DNA of 64,000 nt from the NCBI RefSeq assembly GCF_022267375.1, contig NZ_JAIZBH010000002.1, forward strand, positions 252,001-316,000, given 5' to 3'. The position numbers were made by a program, and so were the translations under genes. The stretch comes from Leptospira sanjuanensis (lineage in GTDB: Bacteria > Spirochaetota > Leptospiria > Leptospirales > Leptospiraceae). Positions 1 to 18,958 of the stretch are shown piece by piece. How positions within the stretch are numbered: the first letter of the stretch is position 1; each line of letters starts with the position of its first letter. The notes below the pieces were generated by a model. That model made no database searches, was not told the origin of the DNA, and saw nothing but the letters and a program-made list of their open reading frames with translations.

Positions 1-451
1 AATGTTGTCCTTGGTTTTTTTACCGATGGCCTTGTTGTCGTATCCCGCGATCCGTCTTTCCAAACGAACCGGTAAATACTTTCCGGTCGCGATCGGTTCT
101 TTGATCTACGGAATTTCATTGACTCTTTCCGGAATGTTTCAATCCGTTTTGTGGATCGGCGTTTCATTGTTGTTCTGCGGATTGGGTGCGGGTTTAATGT
201 TTGCGACATCGTTGCGTTTGGCTTCTTCTCTTTGTACGCGTGAGAACAACGGCCTTGTCATGGCGGGTTTGACCGGTTTCGGTTCTCTCGGTTTCTTTTT
301 GGGTCCGATTTCTTCCGTGGGTTTGGATCGTATTACCGCTGCGGTGAATCCTGCTTGGAATTCTTCTTTGACCGCGGTTGTGTTCGGACTCGCTCAGATC
401 GTGATCGTTCTTGTCAGCGTTCCATTTTACAAAACCTTAAATAAGAAATAA
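1..451 (+). CDS. MFS transporter, C-terminal part (truncated by window edge)
   Basis: The reading frame is open from the first bases, so the gene begins before the window; about 149 residues of the C-terminus are visible. It shows four to five hydrophobic segments with the small-residue-rich helices and short basic loops ([10 protein letters not shown] between helices) typical of the second half of a major facilitator superfamily carrier. The glycine-rich helix [16 protein letters not shown] and the later [14 protein letters not shown] fit helices 10-11 of drug/metabolite MFS exporters. The substrate cannot be inferred from this fragment. It is convergent with the TonB receptor operon that follows. 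Confidence 0.75.
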   Translation, partial: MLSLVFLPMALLSYPAIRLSKRTGKYFPVAIGSLIYGISLTLSGMFQSVLWIGVSLLFCGLGAGLMFATSLRLASSLCTRENNGLVMAGLTGFGSLGFFLGPISSVGLDRITAAVNPAWNSSLTAVVFGLAQIVIVLVSVPFYKTLNKK

Positions 452-471
452 CTTTAGAATCTTATAAAGTT
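450..471 (+). terminator. AT-rich hairpin at the end of the MFS gene
   Basis: Perfect 7-bp arms AACTTTA and TAAAGTT with an 8-nt loop overlap the MFS stop codon. The stem is AT-rich and no long T-run follows, so it is only a weak candidate for an intrinsic terminator. Confidence 0.3.
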
Positions 472-579
472 ATTTAAGCGTCATCGATTCGAAAGCGACG
501 AATGGTAAAATCCGTTTTCAATCGACGCGTGTGAAAGGTTCGTTAAGAGCTACGCCGCCCTCCGAAACCGTGCCGTTTT

Positions 580-2709
<2,130 letters not shown>

Positions 2710-2715
2710 GAGAGG

Positions 2716-3420
2716 TTAGTAAGAGATCTGTTTCCACTTGATCGTAGGATATGCCGAAGTTCCTTCGGAGCTATAATAACCCGTCACTTGGAGCAGATAG
2801 TACTCGTTGCCCGTGTGAGAACGAACCACGAACAGTTTATTATTCGGTTGCAAAAAGGCTAAAGTATAGTTGAACCATTTGTTGAGAACGTCGCTTCCTA
2901 CATATCTGGTTTCAACCCCTCCTGCAGCCACTTCGATTACGTTCGTATCGGGAGAAAACGCCGCGTTCGGGCAACCGAGAGCCGTGGATGTACTCGCAGC
3001 CGCGGCGTTAAAATCGGTAAGAACCGGATTGGTCAAACAAGCCGCGCCTTGGGCCGAAGAATTGGTCAATCCTCCGTTGGTTTGCAGTTTGAATCTCTGA
3101 AAGCCGATGTCCCAACCGGTCGAAACATCCGGCACGTTGGCTTGTGCTTTATTAGAAAAACTGAATTTGATCCACACGTCATACGAGACCGCTCTGACCT
3201 TGGTCGTGAACGATCCGTCTCCGTTCGGTTCGGTGGAAAGAATTTTGGAACTGTTTGCTTCTTCGATTTGTTTTTGGATCGCGAGAATCGATTGTCGAAA
3301 TGCGAGTTCTCCTTCGTCGATCGCGGGATGTTGTCTTGCGCACGAAATAAGAAGCGTGAAAATCCCGAACCCAAGCAGGGCTTGTTTCCAAATCGGACTG
3401 AAGTTCGGGATCAAATACAT
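2716..3420 (-). CDS. HmuY-like surface lipoprotein
   Basis: The 234-residue lipoprotein has a signal peptide with spirochaetal lipobox LLISC (Cys about residue 27). The body carries the HmuY-family pattern: a variable first strand, YDVWIKFSF, then [18 protein letters not shown], followed by a loop and two C-terminal strands ([24 protein letters not shown]). HmuY proteins are haem-binding lipoproteins that hand haem to a TonB receptor. The receptor gene follows after 6 bp, matching the hmuY-hmuR order. His/Met haem ligands cannot be assigned by eye. The family call rests on motif recognition, and haem specificity is inference. Confidence 0.7.
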   Translation of the reverse strand: MYLIPNFSPIWKQALLGFGIFTLLISCARQHPAIDEGELAFRQSILAIQKQIEEANSSKILSTEPNGDGSFTTKVRAVSYDVWIKFSFSNKAQANVPDVSTGWDIGFQRFKLQTNGGLTNSSAQGAACLTNPVLTDFNAAAASTSTALGCPNAAFSPDTNVIEVAAGGVETRYVGSDVLNKWFNYTLAFLQPNNKLFVVRSHTGNEYYLLQVTGYYSSEGTSAYPTIKWKQISY

Positions 3421-3438
3421 TTTCAGTTGGTTACTATC

Positions 3439-4002
3439 TTATTGAATTTGGAACGTAGTCGTCGGTGGTTCCGCCGTTCTGCTCGCGAGATAGAATACGA
3501 AGTAATAGTCTCCGCCCTTAGTCGCGTTCAAAGTATACGTAAACGGGCCGTTTCCGGAGTAAGTTCCTTCACTGCCGCCGGTGTACGTGGATCTAGCGGT
3601 ATCCAAAGAAGGATCCAACAACGGGCAAGAAGACGCCGTGTAAACCAGAGGAGCATTTGTATTACTGGAAGTCCCTTCGTCGAAGTCGGCAACGTTACGC
3701 CCTGTAAAAACGACTTTCGTTCCGTTTACTGCACCCGTAACTTTTACGGCCGCGATGGAATGATTCACAAAGGGAACTTTTCCGTAAACTAAAGTTTGAA
3801 CGGATGTAGTTGCGGTCATTGCAGGAAGTCCTGCTACTCTACCGCCGACATTGGCGGAACAGTTGTAGCCGTTTGCCGCAAGTCCTAATAAAAGAAGATT
3901 CAATGTATCATCGTCCTTCTCCTCTTTTTTGCACTGTAAGAGCGCTCCGAGGATGAGACTAAAAATTACTGCCGTTTTAGCATACTTCTGGATGGTTCTC
4001 AT
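3439..4002 (-). CDS. Small lipoprotein of unknown function, first gene of the HmuY/TonB-receptor operon
   Basis: The 187-residue protein has a signal peptide and lipobox ILGALLQC, then a charged stretch (KKEEKDDD) and a hydrophobic patch [14 protein letters not shown]. The remainder is Thr/Gly-rich with beta-strand character and no recognised domain. A strong ribosome-binding site (AGAAGGAG) lies 7 bp before the ATG. The gene ends 18 bp before the HmuY-like gene, so the three genes are probably one transcript and this protein may be an accessory surface component of the same uptake route. No family was recognised. Confidence 0.7.
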   Translation of the reverse strand: MRTIQKYAKTAVIFSLILGALLQCKKEEKDDDTLNLLLLGLAANGYNCSANVGGRVAGLPAMTATTSVQTLVYGKVPFVNHSIAAVKVTGAVNGTKVVFTGRNVADFDEGTSSNTNAPLVYTASSCPLLDPSLDTARSTYTGGSEGTYSGNGPFTYTLNATKGGDYYFVFYLASRTAEPPTTTFQIQ

Positions 4003-4094
4003 AATGACTCCTTCTGTCTTTGAGAGTCATTCTGAAAATGTGAAGATGAGAGTCAAACTCAAAATCAGGCAAAAATGAGCAAAGACTCAAAACT
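4003..4094 (-). promoter_or_regulatory. Cluster of TGAG...CTCA dyads upstream of the HmuY/TonB operon
   Basis: The upstream region holds an inverted repeat AATGACTC (4003-4010) / GAGTCATT (4024-4031) that spans the ribosome-binding site of the lipoprotein gene. There are also repeated units: TGAGAGTCATTCTGAAAAT at 4021, TGAGAGTCAAACTCAAAAT at 4047 and a related TGAG-N6-CTCAAAA at 4076. The second and third are dyads of TGAG/CTCA. This looks like a multi-site operator, possibly metal- or haem-responsive, but it does not match a classical Fur box, so the regulator is unknown. Confidence 0.4.
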
Positions 4095-4246
4095 TTAGAA
4101 ACGGAATGGAGGCACGTTATTTGCAATTTGTCCCAAAATTGAATCTACTTGGATCGAAAGCCAAACGGCAAGATTCTTATCCTTCTGCCATAGGTTTTAA
4201 AAAGAATTTGGTTTCTCTTTCTTTCCATTTGGGTTTTTATCGTTGT

Positions 4247-5014
4247 ATGATGCGATCGGATCGAAACGAAACTCGATGGAAACAAAACCGATACGCGCGC
4301 GTAGTCGGTTGCTTCTTTACGCTTTCTACATTGTTTTTCTTTCTTTCTTGTTCGCTTTTAGAAAAAGAACCGGTTTCAGGGGGAATCCCCGTCTATTCCA
4401 AAGAAGGAAAGATTCTTCGTTATTACCCGTATCAAATCCGATGGATCGGCTTTGGCGAGAACGAACTTCCCGACACGGCCAGTCTCGTCGATTTTCGGAA
4501 CTTGGTTTCGCTCGAAATTCTTCATCCCGAATTTGAGAATCTGGAAGAACTCAGTTCCTTAAAGACGATCGGATTTTTGAACGTCAACGGAACCAAGGTG
4601 AAGAATCTGAGTGCGTTGAACAAGCTTCCCGCGCTCCACAGTTTGTATCTGAACGAAACTTCCGTGGATGAAAAAGATCTGAAACGTTATGCGTCCGTCG
4701 GAACTCTGACCAAACTTGGTTTGTATAAAACGAAGATCAAGGATCTATCGTTTATCGGTGCGGAATGTAAGCTGAGACAACTCGATATTCGGGAAACGGA
4801 AGTGGCTTCCTTGGAACCGATTTCGATCTGTAAAGATCTTTTGGAACTTCGAATCGGATATACGAAAATTCGGGAAATCCGCCACGTTTACGAAATGAAG
4901 GATTTGCGTTATCTCGAGTGGAGCGGTTTAAAACTTTCCAAAGAAGAATTGGATTGGATTCGCGAACAGCTTCCCTATCTCAAGCTCGTCCCTATGCACA
5001 TAAATCCTTTATAA
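4247..5014 (+). CDS. Leucine-rich-repeat lipoprotein
   Basis: With the start at 4247 (or the adjacent ATG at 4250) the product has about 255 residues: a basic N-terminus, a hydrophobic helix and the lipobox LFFFLSC. About seven irregular leucine-rich repeats of 22-24 residues follow (for example [36 protein letters not shown] and [17 protein letters not shown]). The frame stays open upstream to 4106, but the signal peptide fixes the start near 4247. LRR lipoproteins usually act in protein-protein or host-matrix binding. The gene is convergent with the next one, 12 bp apart. Confidence 0.75.
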   Translation: MMRSDRNETRWKQNRYARVVGCFFTLSTLFFFLSCSLLEKEPVSGGIPVYSKEGKILRYYPYQIRWIGFGENELPDTASLVDFRNLVSLEILHPEFENLEELSSLKTIGFLNVNGTKVKNLSALNKLPALHSLYLNETSVDEKDLKRYASVGTLTKLGLYKTKIKDLSFIGAECKLRQLDIRETEVASLEPISICKDLLELRIGYTKIREIRHVYEMKDLRYLEWSGLKLSKEELDWIREQLPYLKLVPMHINPL

Positions 5015-5026
5015 TATTCGATATTT

Positions 5027-5794
5027 TTAATACGTAAGGGGCCCCGATTCTCCCGGGTTCGAATAAAGAAGAATGTCCCCTTTTTCGACGGGAACACCTT
5101 CCGCGGTCACCTGCCCCGTGGTCTCGATCGTTTCGAGTGCGCGGACCGGATATCGTTTTCCGTTCTCTTTTTCTAAAACGATGGACGCGTTTTTTCTCAC
5201 TCGGGAAAGTCGGAGTCCCCAGACTTCTAAGATCGTTCCGCCGCTTTCCAAAACGAGCGCGCTGATTCGAGACGGATCGGAAGACGCGGATTTTCTATAA
5301 ACTCCGATCGGAGTTCCCGGAATAAAATCGGGCGCGATGGAGATCCGGTTGGATTGGTTCGATTCGATTTCGAAGGAAAGGTGATCGCAGTCGTACGCGC
5401 GGAACAGGGCCCATCGGTTTCCCGATTCACGATTGGTAAATACGCGGCAGGATTCGGGAATCAATCGAAAACCTCTGCTGGTCGCTTTTGCAATTCCTTC
5501 GATTCTAGTTTCTTCCCGGTTTTTGCTCAACGTTACGCTTAACTGAGTGAAGATGAATTTTCCCTTTTTTGCGGTCGTATCGAGAAACAACTTTCTTACA
5601 AAATAACCTTCTTCTAATTTTTGAATCGGAGAATAGTATTCCCCGGAAAGAACGGGGAGAGAGGGTTTTGACGCGGACTCGTTTTCGAGCCTTTCATTTC
5701 CTAAGGAACAGAATTGAATCGTAAAAACGGCAATCGCGAAAAACGAAAGAATTCTCCGCGTTTTCAGGTTGAACTTAGGAAATATTTTATCCAA
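5027..5794 (-). CDS. Lipoprotein of unknown function
   Basis: The proposed start is TTG at 5794, preceded by GGAG nine bases upstream; an in-frame TTG at 5860 would overlap the divergent protease gene. The product (about 255 residues) has a signal peptide with lipobox TIQFC. The body is mostly beta-strand-like, with a C-terminal part containing [16 protein letters not shown] and [14 protein letters not shown], reminiscent of a small SH3- or biotinyl-like barrel, but no family was recognised. It is divergent from an M30-like peptidase gene and may share its promoter region. Confidence 0.6.
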   Translation of the reverse strand: MDKIFPKFNLKTRRILSFFAIAVFTIQFCSLGNERLENESASKPSLPVLSGEYYSPIQKLEEGYFVRKLFLDTTAKKGKFIFTQLSVTLSKNREETRIEGIAKATSRGFRLIPESCRVFTNRESGNRWALFRAYDCDHLSFEIESNQSNRISIAPDFIPGTPIGVYRKSASSDPSRISALVLESGGTILEVWGLRLSRVRKNASIVLEKENGKRYPVRALETIETTGQVTAEGVPVEKGDILLYSNPGESGPLTY

Positions 5795-5887
5795 TGTTGA
5801 TTGCTCCGGATGGAAGGCGCCAAGATGCTGACAAGTTACGGGGGCAAGAGAGAATCTCAATCAAGTTTCTTTCGTCTAAGATCTTTC

Positions 5888-7429
5888 ATGAGAATGAATT
5901 TCGGAAAAAAACTTGCGCTTACGTTCTGGATTCTTCTCTGGATCAGCTTTTCGAACGCCTGCTCGTTAGAAAGCGTTTTCCCTTCCTTCTTTCCCTCCGA
6001 CAAACCGAAGCTCGGAACGCAATACGTGCAAACCTTGATCCTTACCGCGATCGGTTGTTCTGGTCCGGGCAAGTTCTGGGTGCGCGACATCACCAAAAAT
6101 TCCTCCTATTGTCTGCAGGCTAATCTCGTGGGAGAAGGAAGTTCGGTCGCGGTTTACGCCGAATACGGACAAGAACACGTTTTGGATTACGCAAACATCG
6201 TTCGCGAATTCGATCAGAGAATTTTTCCGAAAGTGACCGCCGCGTTCGGTGTTCCTTCCGATATGGATCAAAGCGGAAAGGTTCATATTTTGTTTTTGGA
6301 TATTCGCGACGGAGCAAAACCGGGCGGTTCTTTCGTGGCCGGTTTTTTTGATCCTTTCGATTTTTTTGCGGACGACGCCCGATCGAGCGTACGTTCCAAC
6401 ACAAAAGAAATTTTATATATCGATTCGGTTCAATTGAAGGAACTCGCGGAGAAGGACGTCGCGTCCGGTAAATCGGATACTCTTTTGTCGACGATTGCGC
6501 ACGAGTTTCAACACTTGATCCGTTTCCAATTCGAACTTCCCGATTATCAATCGCAGAAGGCGCGGGACGAAACCTGGTTGAACGAAGGGACGAGCGAGGT
6601 CGCCAGCGATATCGCGGGTTATTCTCCGCAAACGAATCGGATTCAGTGTTATCGAGGAAATATTTCCGGAGTTTGCGCACGGGGTGTGAACGGTTCCACC
6701 TTGTTCGGTTCTGCCAATTTTTCTTCGATCGTGGATTATGCGTTCGCGTACGCGTTTATGAAATATCTGTACACCGTTTCCGGTTCGAACGTCCAGGAAA
6801 GAAATTCTTTCTTTAAGAAGACCGTTGCCGGACCTTCTGTGCGAGCTAAGGACGCACAGAGTCTTGCTGAAATTTTTCTGACTTCTCCGGCGGTGACCGC
6901 TCTATCACCCGCGCAGAAAAACGATTTGGGTGTTTCCGGAGAAGCCGCCTTTGTCCGTTTGTTTGCCGCGTTTTTATGGTTGTCCACGGGAGAAACTTCC
7001 CTTTCGGAAGCTCAGTTGGGAGTGGACTCCGCAGGCGCGTCCAACTTCAAGTCGGCCATGGAATCGGTGTTAGGCGCTCTTCCCTTCCCCGCTACGAGCG
7101 ACGGAAACGAACTGCGTAGATTGTATGAAACGCAACCCCTTCCGTTCATCATTCCTCTGAGCAACTTGAAGCCGGGACAGTTTCATTTTATCGATCAAAC
7201 ACGAAGCAACACCGGAACACAACCGGCAGTCGTTCTGCTGAAGAAAACGGTTCCTAGTTTGAAGATTTTACAGGTGAACGCCGACCCGTATCGTTTGGGT
7301 CAGGCATCTCAATCGGTGGTCAGAACGGAAGACGAAGGCGAACCGCTTCTTTTACCGGAAACCGGCGGCCCGGAAGCGGTCTGTCCGTTGGATTATTTTC
7401 ATTCTATCGAAAGAACTCGAAACGATTGA
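5888..7429 (+). CDS. M30-like zinc metalloprotease lipoprotein
   Basis: Numbering from the ATG at 5888 (513 residues), the protein has lipobox FSNAC (Cys25) and a gluzincin active site: HEFQH at 205-209 and WLNEGTSE at 230-237, where Glu233 should be the third zinc ligand. This pairing of HExxH with WLNEG is characteristic of the hyicolysin/M30 group. The C-terminal 180 residues contain no clear domain. An upstream ATG at 5825 has a better ribosome-binding site (GGAAGG) and would add 21 residues before the signal peptide, so the start is uncertain. An anchored extracellular or periplasmic protease is inferred. Confidence 0.75.
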   Translation: MRMNFGKKLALTFWILLWISFSNACSLESVFPSFFPSDKPKLGTQYVQTLILTAIGCSGPGKFWVRDITKNSSYCLQANLVGEGSSVAVYAEYGQEHVLDYANIVREFDQRIFPKVTAAFGVPSDMDQSGKVHILFLDIRDGAKPGGSFVAGFFDPFDFFADDARSSVRSNTKEILYIDSVQLKELAEKDVASGKSDTLLSTIAHEFQHLIRFQFELPDYQSQKARDETWLNEGTSEVASDIAGYSPQTNRIQCYRGNISGVCARGVNGSTLFGSANFSSIVDYAFAYAFMKYLYTVSGSNVQERNSFFKKTVAGPSVRAKDAQSLAEIFLTSPAVTALSPAQKNDLGVSGEAAFVRLFAAFLWLSTGETSLSEAQLGVDSAGASNFKSAMESVLGALPFPATSDGNELRRLYETQPLPFIIPLSNLKPGQFHFIDQTRSNTGTQPAVVLLKKTVPSLKILQVNADPYRLGQASQSVVRTEDEGEPLLLPETGGPEAVCPLDYFHSIERTRND

Positions 7430-7463
7430 TATCGGATTTTATCTCGGTTCAAAAATCGCGATT

Positions 7464-7772
7464 TTATTCCATTCCGGGAATCATTCCGCGGAACTCCGCC
7501 ATTCTTTCTTCGGCGGCGGCTTGCGCGAGTTCGAGGGAACGGGTCACCGCTTGTTTGATGCTCTTTTGTAAAAGTTTCTTGTCGTTTTTTGCGAGAAGTT
7601 CGTCTTCGATCAGAATGTCTTTGATGTTCAGTTTCCCGTCGGAGATACAAGTTACGAGGTCGTTTTTGGATTTCGCTTCGAACGAGAGGGCCATGAGATC
7701 TTTTTCGAGCTTCTTCATTCTCACTCGCATCTGATTCATCTGCTTCATTGATTCTAACTTGTTTCCGAACAT
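7464..7772 (-). CDS. YbaB/EbfC-family nucleoid-associated protein
   Basis: At 102 residues it matches the family length. It opens with an amphipathic helix rich in Met/Gln/Lys (MKQMNQMRVRMKKLEKDL), continues with the central strands (VTCISDGKLNIKDILIEDELL) and ends with a second long helix (LLQKSIKQAVTRSLELAQAAAEERM), the alpha-beta-alpha dimer fold of EbfC/YbaB. These proteins bind DNA as dimers and affect nucleoid organisation. An AAGGA ribosome-binding site precedes the ATG. Unlike many relatives it is not beside dnaX or recR, and the LRR/protease genes nearby are probably unrelated. Confidence 0.8.
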   Translation of the reverse strand: MFGNKLESMKQMNQMRVRMKKLEKDLMALSFEAKSKNDLVTCISDGKLNIKDILIEDELLAKNDKKLLQKSIKQAVTRSLELAQAAAEERMAEFRGMIPGME

Positions 7773-7931
7773 TCTTTGATTCCTTTTGATTTTCTGAAGC
7801 GGCTGCGATCGTTTCGAACCGGTTGCGTCGATGGGCGATTGATTTCCGTATTGCGACGAGACGGGCGAAGCCGCAGATGCCCTTCCCGATCAAATTCTTA
7901 AACCGAAAAAAACGGGCAACCAGAAAAGAAG

Positions 7932-9320
7932 TTAGAAGGAAAGCTCCATTCCTAAAGAAGTGAAGTATTCCGTATAATATTGGGAAAACGCAGGAAGACG
8001 GAACGGACCGACGTCCGTATAAATCACACCTTTGGAAAGATTGTTTCGGAAGTTCATGAAAAAGATCGCGTTTTGAAAGCCGGTCTTTCCGCGGAAACTC
8101 GCGGAGAAGGACCGGAGCGGTTCGTCGACTTGCGTGTTGACTCCCGTGTTTCTTTGCGAAAGAAGATTGTAATAGTTGTTTCCGAAAAAGAGAGAATATC
8201 TTCCGGCCGGATCCAAAAGCATCGTAAATCCGAGCGTAGTCGCGTCGGATTCCGGAGTGATATAAAGGCCGTTGTTGCGCGTGGTCGGGTCCGCGGAATA
8301 ACTGTATCGCACGTTCAGGATGATTTTCGTAAAATCGATGAACATCGAAAAACGCGCGGCTTCCGGACTGTAAAGACCCTTGTCCTTTTCTTTGTTCAAA
8401 ACGGAAGTCTGAAACGAAAGACGTTGGATCGGTTGGATGTTCGCCTGCCATTCGATCACTCTTCCTCCGCTGTTCCCCATCGCCTGATTTCTCAAAACCG
8501 GATTGTTTCCGATGTTCGGATCGATGTTCATCGCCTGCACGTTGGAAGAATGAGGAGAATACGAAAGTCGGTTCGCGGTTAAGCTCGAGTTCCCGAACGA
8601 ACTTCCGGAAACGATCTTGGTGCTGACGTATTCGTTCGGTTTAAAAGCGAAACCCGCCATCGAATAACCCTGATCTTTTTGATCGGCGGTGTAGGGAAGG
8701 GAATTCCCCGTTTTTAAGATCGCCTCCACGCCGGGAAGTACGGTATAACTGAGTTCAAAGTTGTCTAACGTAGCTTGGTTGACTCCGGTGCGATCCGCCG
8801 GGCCGAACGGATCGGATTTTCTGCCGCGCAGAGAAGGAGACAATTCTCCGAACGGATTCAAAGGACGAACGGAAGAAGTCATCTGAACTTTTCCTTGTTT
8901 ACCGCCGAGAAAACGCGCGCCCGTCCAGTTCGTGTTCTGATCGTTAAAGAGCGAATCGGGTTGGTTCCAACCCAGGTTGTTTCGGGAAGGAAACGGATTC
9001 CAACCGTTGCCGACTCCGGTAAAGCTCGAACCCTTTGCATCCATCAAACCTCGATCGGTTTCCCATCCCTCAAGTATGGAAGGTTTTTTCAAACCGGAGA
9101 TTTTGAAGACTTGAATGTCTTTTTGTTCCTCGTGTTTTCCTTTCCAAGTAGGATGTGATTTGGAAGGTTCGCTTTTTTCTTCCAGAGGAACGGATTCGAT
9201 TTCGGGAAAATTTTCGGGGGTTTTGACTTGGCCGACGGAAATGAGAAGTCCGAGTCCGATAGCGGACAAACCGCTAACGAGCAAGGAGGATTGAATATTG
9301 ATCGCCCCGATGAGTCTCAT
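7932..9320 (-). CDS. Putative outer-membrane beta-barrel protein
   Basis: The 462-residue protein has an N-terminal hydrophobic helix (about residues 10-30), a Pro/Glu/Lys linker and a region rich in Asn/Gly/Trp. From about residue 185 there are alternating amphipathic strands (for example [18 protein letters not shown] and [12 protein letters not shown]), ending with MELSF. The terminal aromatic residue and strand pattern suggest a beta-barrel. No named family was recognised. The single N-terminal helix may be an uncleaved anchor or a long signal peptide. It stands alone on the minus strand, 150 bp from the YbaB gene, with no informative partner. Confidence 0.6.
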   Translation of the reverse strand: MRLIGAINIQSSLLVSGLSAIGLGLLISVGQVKTPENFPEIESVPLEEKSEPSKSHPTWKGKHEEQKDIQVFKISGLKKPSILEGWETDRGLMDAKGSSFTGVGNGWNPFPSRNNLGWNQPDSLFNDQNTNWTGARFLGGKQGKVQMTSSVRPLNPFGELSPSLRGRKSDPFGPADRTGVNQATLDNFELSYTVLPGVEAILKTGNSLPYTADQKDQGYSMAGFAFKPNEYVSTKIVSGSSFGNSSLTANRLSYSPHSSNVQAMNIDPNIGNNPVLRNQAMGNSGGRVIEWQANIQPIQRLSFQTSVLNKEKDKGLYSPEAARFSMFIDFTKIILNVRYSYSADPTTRNNGLYITPESDATTLGFTMLLDPAGRYSLFFGNNYYNLLSQRNTGVNTQVDEPLRSFSASFRGKTGFQNAIFFMNFRNNLSKGVIYTDVGPFRLPAFSQYYTEYFTSLGMELSF

Positions 9321-9603
9321 GTTCTAATTTTAATATCGGTAATCAGAGTCGAAGGACCAGACGCAAACATAAGTCTGGTTTTAGACGAAGATTTTATGGA
9401 GAATCGTTCAGATAGCAAACTTTTCTCCGACCAAAAGACAGGTTTGAAAATTTCTCCGTTGAGAAACATTCCTTTGCAAAGACAGAGCTACAATGATTCA
9501 AAAAAACGAGTTCTGATTTCCTTTCTTCCAATATAGAAGACGCGATACGCATGGAAAGAAATTTTTTCTAAGATTCTGTCTCATCCTGGACGAGTTTTGG
9601 TTT

Positions 9604-11229
<1,626 letters not shown>

Positions 11230-11446
11230 TAATTACGATTCTCTCTCATGTTCTTACTACGATCAATCAATAAGTAAATCAGTATGAATTCTTTGTAGCT
11301 TCTTAGACGAATTCAAAGGGGAAAATTTAATCCTTTGAAAAAATCGATTCTTGGGCGCTTTCACAAAAGAAACTTGTTTCTTCTTTAAAACTCGAACGAC
11401 ATCTTTTCAAACGCCTGGACCGAAAATCAATGTTGTTTGGTCCGTT

Positions 11447-12511
11447 TTAAGTTCGATTCCGGTCGGATTTTTTTCTTCCCAAAATCAACATCGCGTCGCC
11501 GTACGAATAAAATCGAAATTTTTCTCGAATCGCTTTTTGATAGGCGTCCAAGATCAATTTTTTTCCGGCAAAGGCGGAAACGAGCAGTAATAAACTGGAA
11601 CCGGGCAAATGAAAATTCGTGATCAGTCCTTCACAGCTTTGCAGGTTGTCATCCGGTCGAATGAAAAGTTCGGTCGCTCCCGGTCCCCCTCGGAACGTCT
11701 TTGTGTCCGGTTCGTATGCGGATTCGAGCGCGCGTAAAGTCGTTGTTCCGATCGAAAGAATTCTTCTTCCTTCTTGTTTTGCCGCGTTTAATTGCTCCGC
11801 AATCGTTTCTTCCAGGAAGAATTCTTCCCGATGCAGTTTTTGATTTTGAAAATTCTCTTCGGTGAGAGGTTGAAACGTTCCGTATCCCACTTTGAGTTCG
11901 AGAGTGCAAAGCCGGATTTTTTTCCGCCGAAGCGTTTCGAAAAGTTCTTCCGAAAAGTGCAAACCTGCAGTGGGAGCGGCGACCGAGCCGGGCGTTTTTG
12001 CAAAGAGAGTTTGATAACGGATTTCGTCCTGCGCGTCCGCATTTCTTTTAAGATACGGAGGAATCGGAATTTCTCCGATCGTTTCAAAATCTTCTTCCGT
12101 AAGTCCGCGCTGCGGTTTTAAAAAAACAAATTCCTCCTCTTTTTTTGCGACCGTAAATCCGAGTTTTTGCGTGCGGTTGTCCTTGAGTTCTTCTCCGAGT
12201 TTGAGTTTTTTAGAATTGCGGATTTTGCATTTCCAGAGTTGTTCTTTTTCTTCCAAGAACATCGCTTCGTGAATTCGCAACAGGGTTTTGAGATAGACTC
12301 TTCGTTTGCTTACCTTCGTGTGATTGGCGACAAGTATGTCCCCTTCTCTCAAATACGAAACGATGTTCTTAAACGAAGGTTCAGTTTTGATTTCTCCCGA
12401 GTATACGTCGAGAATCATGAGTTTGCTTTCGTCCCGATAAGCCGCCGGATAACGCGCAATCCGCTCCTCGGGTAAGTCGAACTCGAATTCTTTGAGGTCT
12501 TCAAACAACAT
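11447..12511 (-). CDS. queA: S-adenosylmethionine:tRNA ribosyltransferase-isomerase
   Basis: The start at 12511 gives 354 residues, the normal QueA length, beginning [19 protein letters not shown], which matches the family N-terminus (FDLPxELIA). Other signatures are [30 protein letters not shown] and [15 protein letters not shown] near the C-terminus. The enzyme transfers the ribosyl part of SAM to preQ1 at the tRNA wobble base in queuosine synthesis. The frame is open 165 bases further upstream, but that part encodes no family sequence and overlaps the divergent GT87 gene. No other queuosine gene is in the window. Confidence 0.95.
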   Translation of the reverse strand: MLFEDLKEFEFDLPEERIARYPAAYRDESKLMILDVYSGEIKTEPSFKNIVSYLREGDILVANHTKVSKRRVYLKTLLRIHEAMFLEEKEQLWKCKIRNSKKLKLGEELKDNRTQKLGFTVAKKEEEFVFLKPQRGLTEEDFETIGEIPIPPYLKRNADAQDEIRYQTLFAKTPGSVAAPTAGLHFSEELFETLRRKKIRLCTLELKVGYGTFQPLTEENFQNQKLHREEFFLEETIAEQLNAAKQEGRRILSIGTTTLRALESAYEPDTKTFRGGPGATELFIRPDDNLQSCEGLITNFHLPGSSLLLLVSAFAGKKLILDAYQKAIREKFRFYSYGDAMLILGRKKSDRNRT

Positions 12512-12593
12512 GGTTTGCAGTGGATCCGCGAGCGGTCCGCAGGAGAATCCTTTTTTAGTTGGCTTTTCCAGTGCCGTTGAAAAGTGTTTCAGA

Positions 12594-13958
12594 ATGCAAT
12601 TGAGAGATCGAAAAACCTGGATTCTTGCGGGAACGGTTTTATTCTTCTCCCTTCTTTTTCTAAACGGAATTTCCAAATCGGGGAATCGATCGGATTTCCG
12701 GGATTATTATAACGCATCCGTTCGTTTCACCCAAGGAAACAATTTATACAACCTCGAACAGATCGACGAGATTCTTGCGAAACTTCAATCGGGTGAAATC
12801 AAAATCGAAGAGGCGTTCACTCCGAAGGTGTTTCTACAACTCAAGGATATGATGGAAGGTCTGGGCTCGTACATCTATCCTCCGACATTCGCATTTCTTC
12901 TCATACCGATTTCTTTTTTTCCGTACGAGATTGCTTCCGCGGTTTTTATGACGCTCAATTTCGCGGCGCTTTTGGGCTCCTTGTATATTCTTTCGATTCG
13001 TTTAAACAGAAAGTGGAATCTGATTTTTTTCGTCGTTTTATGTTTGTTGAATCTTCGTTTTCTGGAGAATCATCAGAACAACAATCAAGTCGGTTTTCTG
13101 TTGATCTTTCTGATTCTCGCGTCCGCACATACGAGCAAGGATTGGTTGTCGGGACTTTTACTTTCTCTTGCGATCGTGATCAAGCTGACTCCGGGAGCGT
13201 TCGTTCTTTTCTTTTTGATGCAAAGAAGATACGCTGCCGTCGTTTACACGTTTGTCTTTGCGCTCTTCTGGATCTTTCTACCCTGCGTCTACGCTCCTTC
13301 GTTTACGATCGAGATGACGTTGACTTGGAAGCAGTTGATCTTGGACAATTATCTGAAGTCCCCTTTGTTCCGCGCTTGGAAGAACAATCAGAGTTTGAAC
13401 GCGACACTCGCGAAGTATTTTCTGAATTACGCGGACGTTTTGAATCAATCGCAACTCGGATATCCGATCCGGGAACTCAGCGAAACCGCGGTGAAAGGAA
13501 TTTATTCTATTCTTTCCTTATTGATCGTGATTCCGTTTTTTGTCCGCGTTTTTATGAAGCGAAAAGCGGAATTTACTTTGGGATGTCTGTTCGTATTTTC
13601 GGTGATCTTCAGCGGAATTTCCTGGGTGCACGCGTTCGTTTTTCTTTTGGTCCCTTCCGCTCTGCTTTTGGATCGGACTTGGACGTTTGCGGAGAATGTG
13701 ATTTTACCGGCTTGGAACAAATCGTCCGATTCGTTTTGGAAAAAGACGGTCGACTCCGCTGTTATTCTATTCAAAAAGGATAAAGTAATCTTTGCGTTTC
13801 TGGCGAGTTCCGTCCTGATTCTTCTGTGCAACCGTTCCCTGATCGGAGGCGGAACGGAAGAAAAGTTGATGATGGCTTCCTATCTTTTGTATTTCGCGAT
13901 CTTTCAATACGTTCTTCTTTTGGTTGCGGCGAAGTCGGAAACCGCGGCGAAGAATTAA
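12594..13958 (+). CDS. GT87 (DUF2029-type) polyprenol-linked mannosyltransferase-like membrane protein
   Basis: The protein has 454 residues with about ten membrane segments. After the first helix comes [19 protein letters not shown], the acidic loop typical of the DUF2029/GT87 family, and later [17 protein letters not shown], the family's YPP motif. Known members (PimE-like) transfer mannose from polyprenyl phosphate to a lipid-linked acceptor at the outer face of the inner membrane. The start at 12594 is the first ATG before the first helix; the frame extends to 12492 inside queA. It is first in a run of polysaccharide genes and lies 22 bp before a GT4 gene. Confidence 0.85.
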   Translation: MQLRDRKTWILAGTVLFFSLLFLNGISKSGNRSDFRDYYNASVRFTQGNNLYNLEQIDEILAKLQSGEIKIEEAFTPKVFLQLKDMMEGLGSYIYPPTFAFLLIPISFFPYEIASAVFMTLNFAALLGSLYILSIRLNRKWNLIFFVVLCLLNLRFLENHQNNNQVGFLLIFLILASAHTSKDWLSGLLLSLAIVIKLTPGAFVLFFLMQRRYAAVVYTFVFALFWIFLPCVYAPSFTIEMTLTWKQLILDNYLKSPLFRAWKNNQSLNATLAKYFLNYADVLNQSQLGYPIRELSETAVKGIYSILSLLIVIPFFVRVFMKRKAEFTLGCLFVFSVIFSGISWVHAFVFLLVPSALLLDRTWTFAENVILPAWNKSSDSFWKKTVDSAVILFKKDKVIFAFLASSVLILLCNRSLIGGGTEEKLMMASYLLYFAIFQYVLLLVAAKSETAAKN

Positions 13959-13980
13959 ACTTAGGCACGACCGAAAAACC

Positions 13981-15126
<1,146 letters not shown>

Positions 15127-15130
15127 TCCT

Positions 15131-15733
<603 letters not shown>

Positions 15734-16069
15734 AATTTTAGAATATTTCTGTTTGTGAAGATCCGTTTTAATTTGAAAGTTTTGAGATTGTGCGGGTTCT
15801 AAGATTTTATTTTCGGCCGTTTCGATCTTGTTGCCCGGCTTGGATTTCGTTTTACCGTTTTGTTTTTTTGGAGTTATGTTTTGAATTTCAGATTGCCCCG
15901 AATAACTCGCTTGCAGTACGTAGAGAACGTTGCTGCAAGTTTTTTCCGAACGGAAAGTTTGTCGGAACAACTGAAGAATCCCGCTTGACAAAAGAAAATC
16001 AGATCGCGGATCACAAGTGAATTTGTTCAAAAGAGAAAAGATGCTAAACGGCAAACAAACAAAGTCCAA
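15734..16069. other. Gene-free interval of 336 bp
   Basis: No convincing coding frame, tRNA or strong hairpin is visible. The short open frames on both strands lack family resemblance and start signals. It probably contains the promoter of the downstream membrane glycosyltransferase gene, but no clear -35/-10 pair stands out. Confidence 0.4.
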
Positions 16070-17455
<1,386 letters not shown>

Positions 17456-17528
17456 ATTGAAGTTGTAAGGATATTCTAGTTTGAAAAACTGCTCTTCAGG
17501 TCTTTAAAAACAGCCTATAAGTCGAAAC

Positions 17529-18944
<1,416 letters not shown>

Positions 18945-18958
18945 GATTAACTTCTTTT

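Noticed and set aside
4003..4094. Classical Fur box upstream of the HmuY operon
   Set aside because: No GATAAT-like repeats; the dyads are TGAG/CTCA based.
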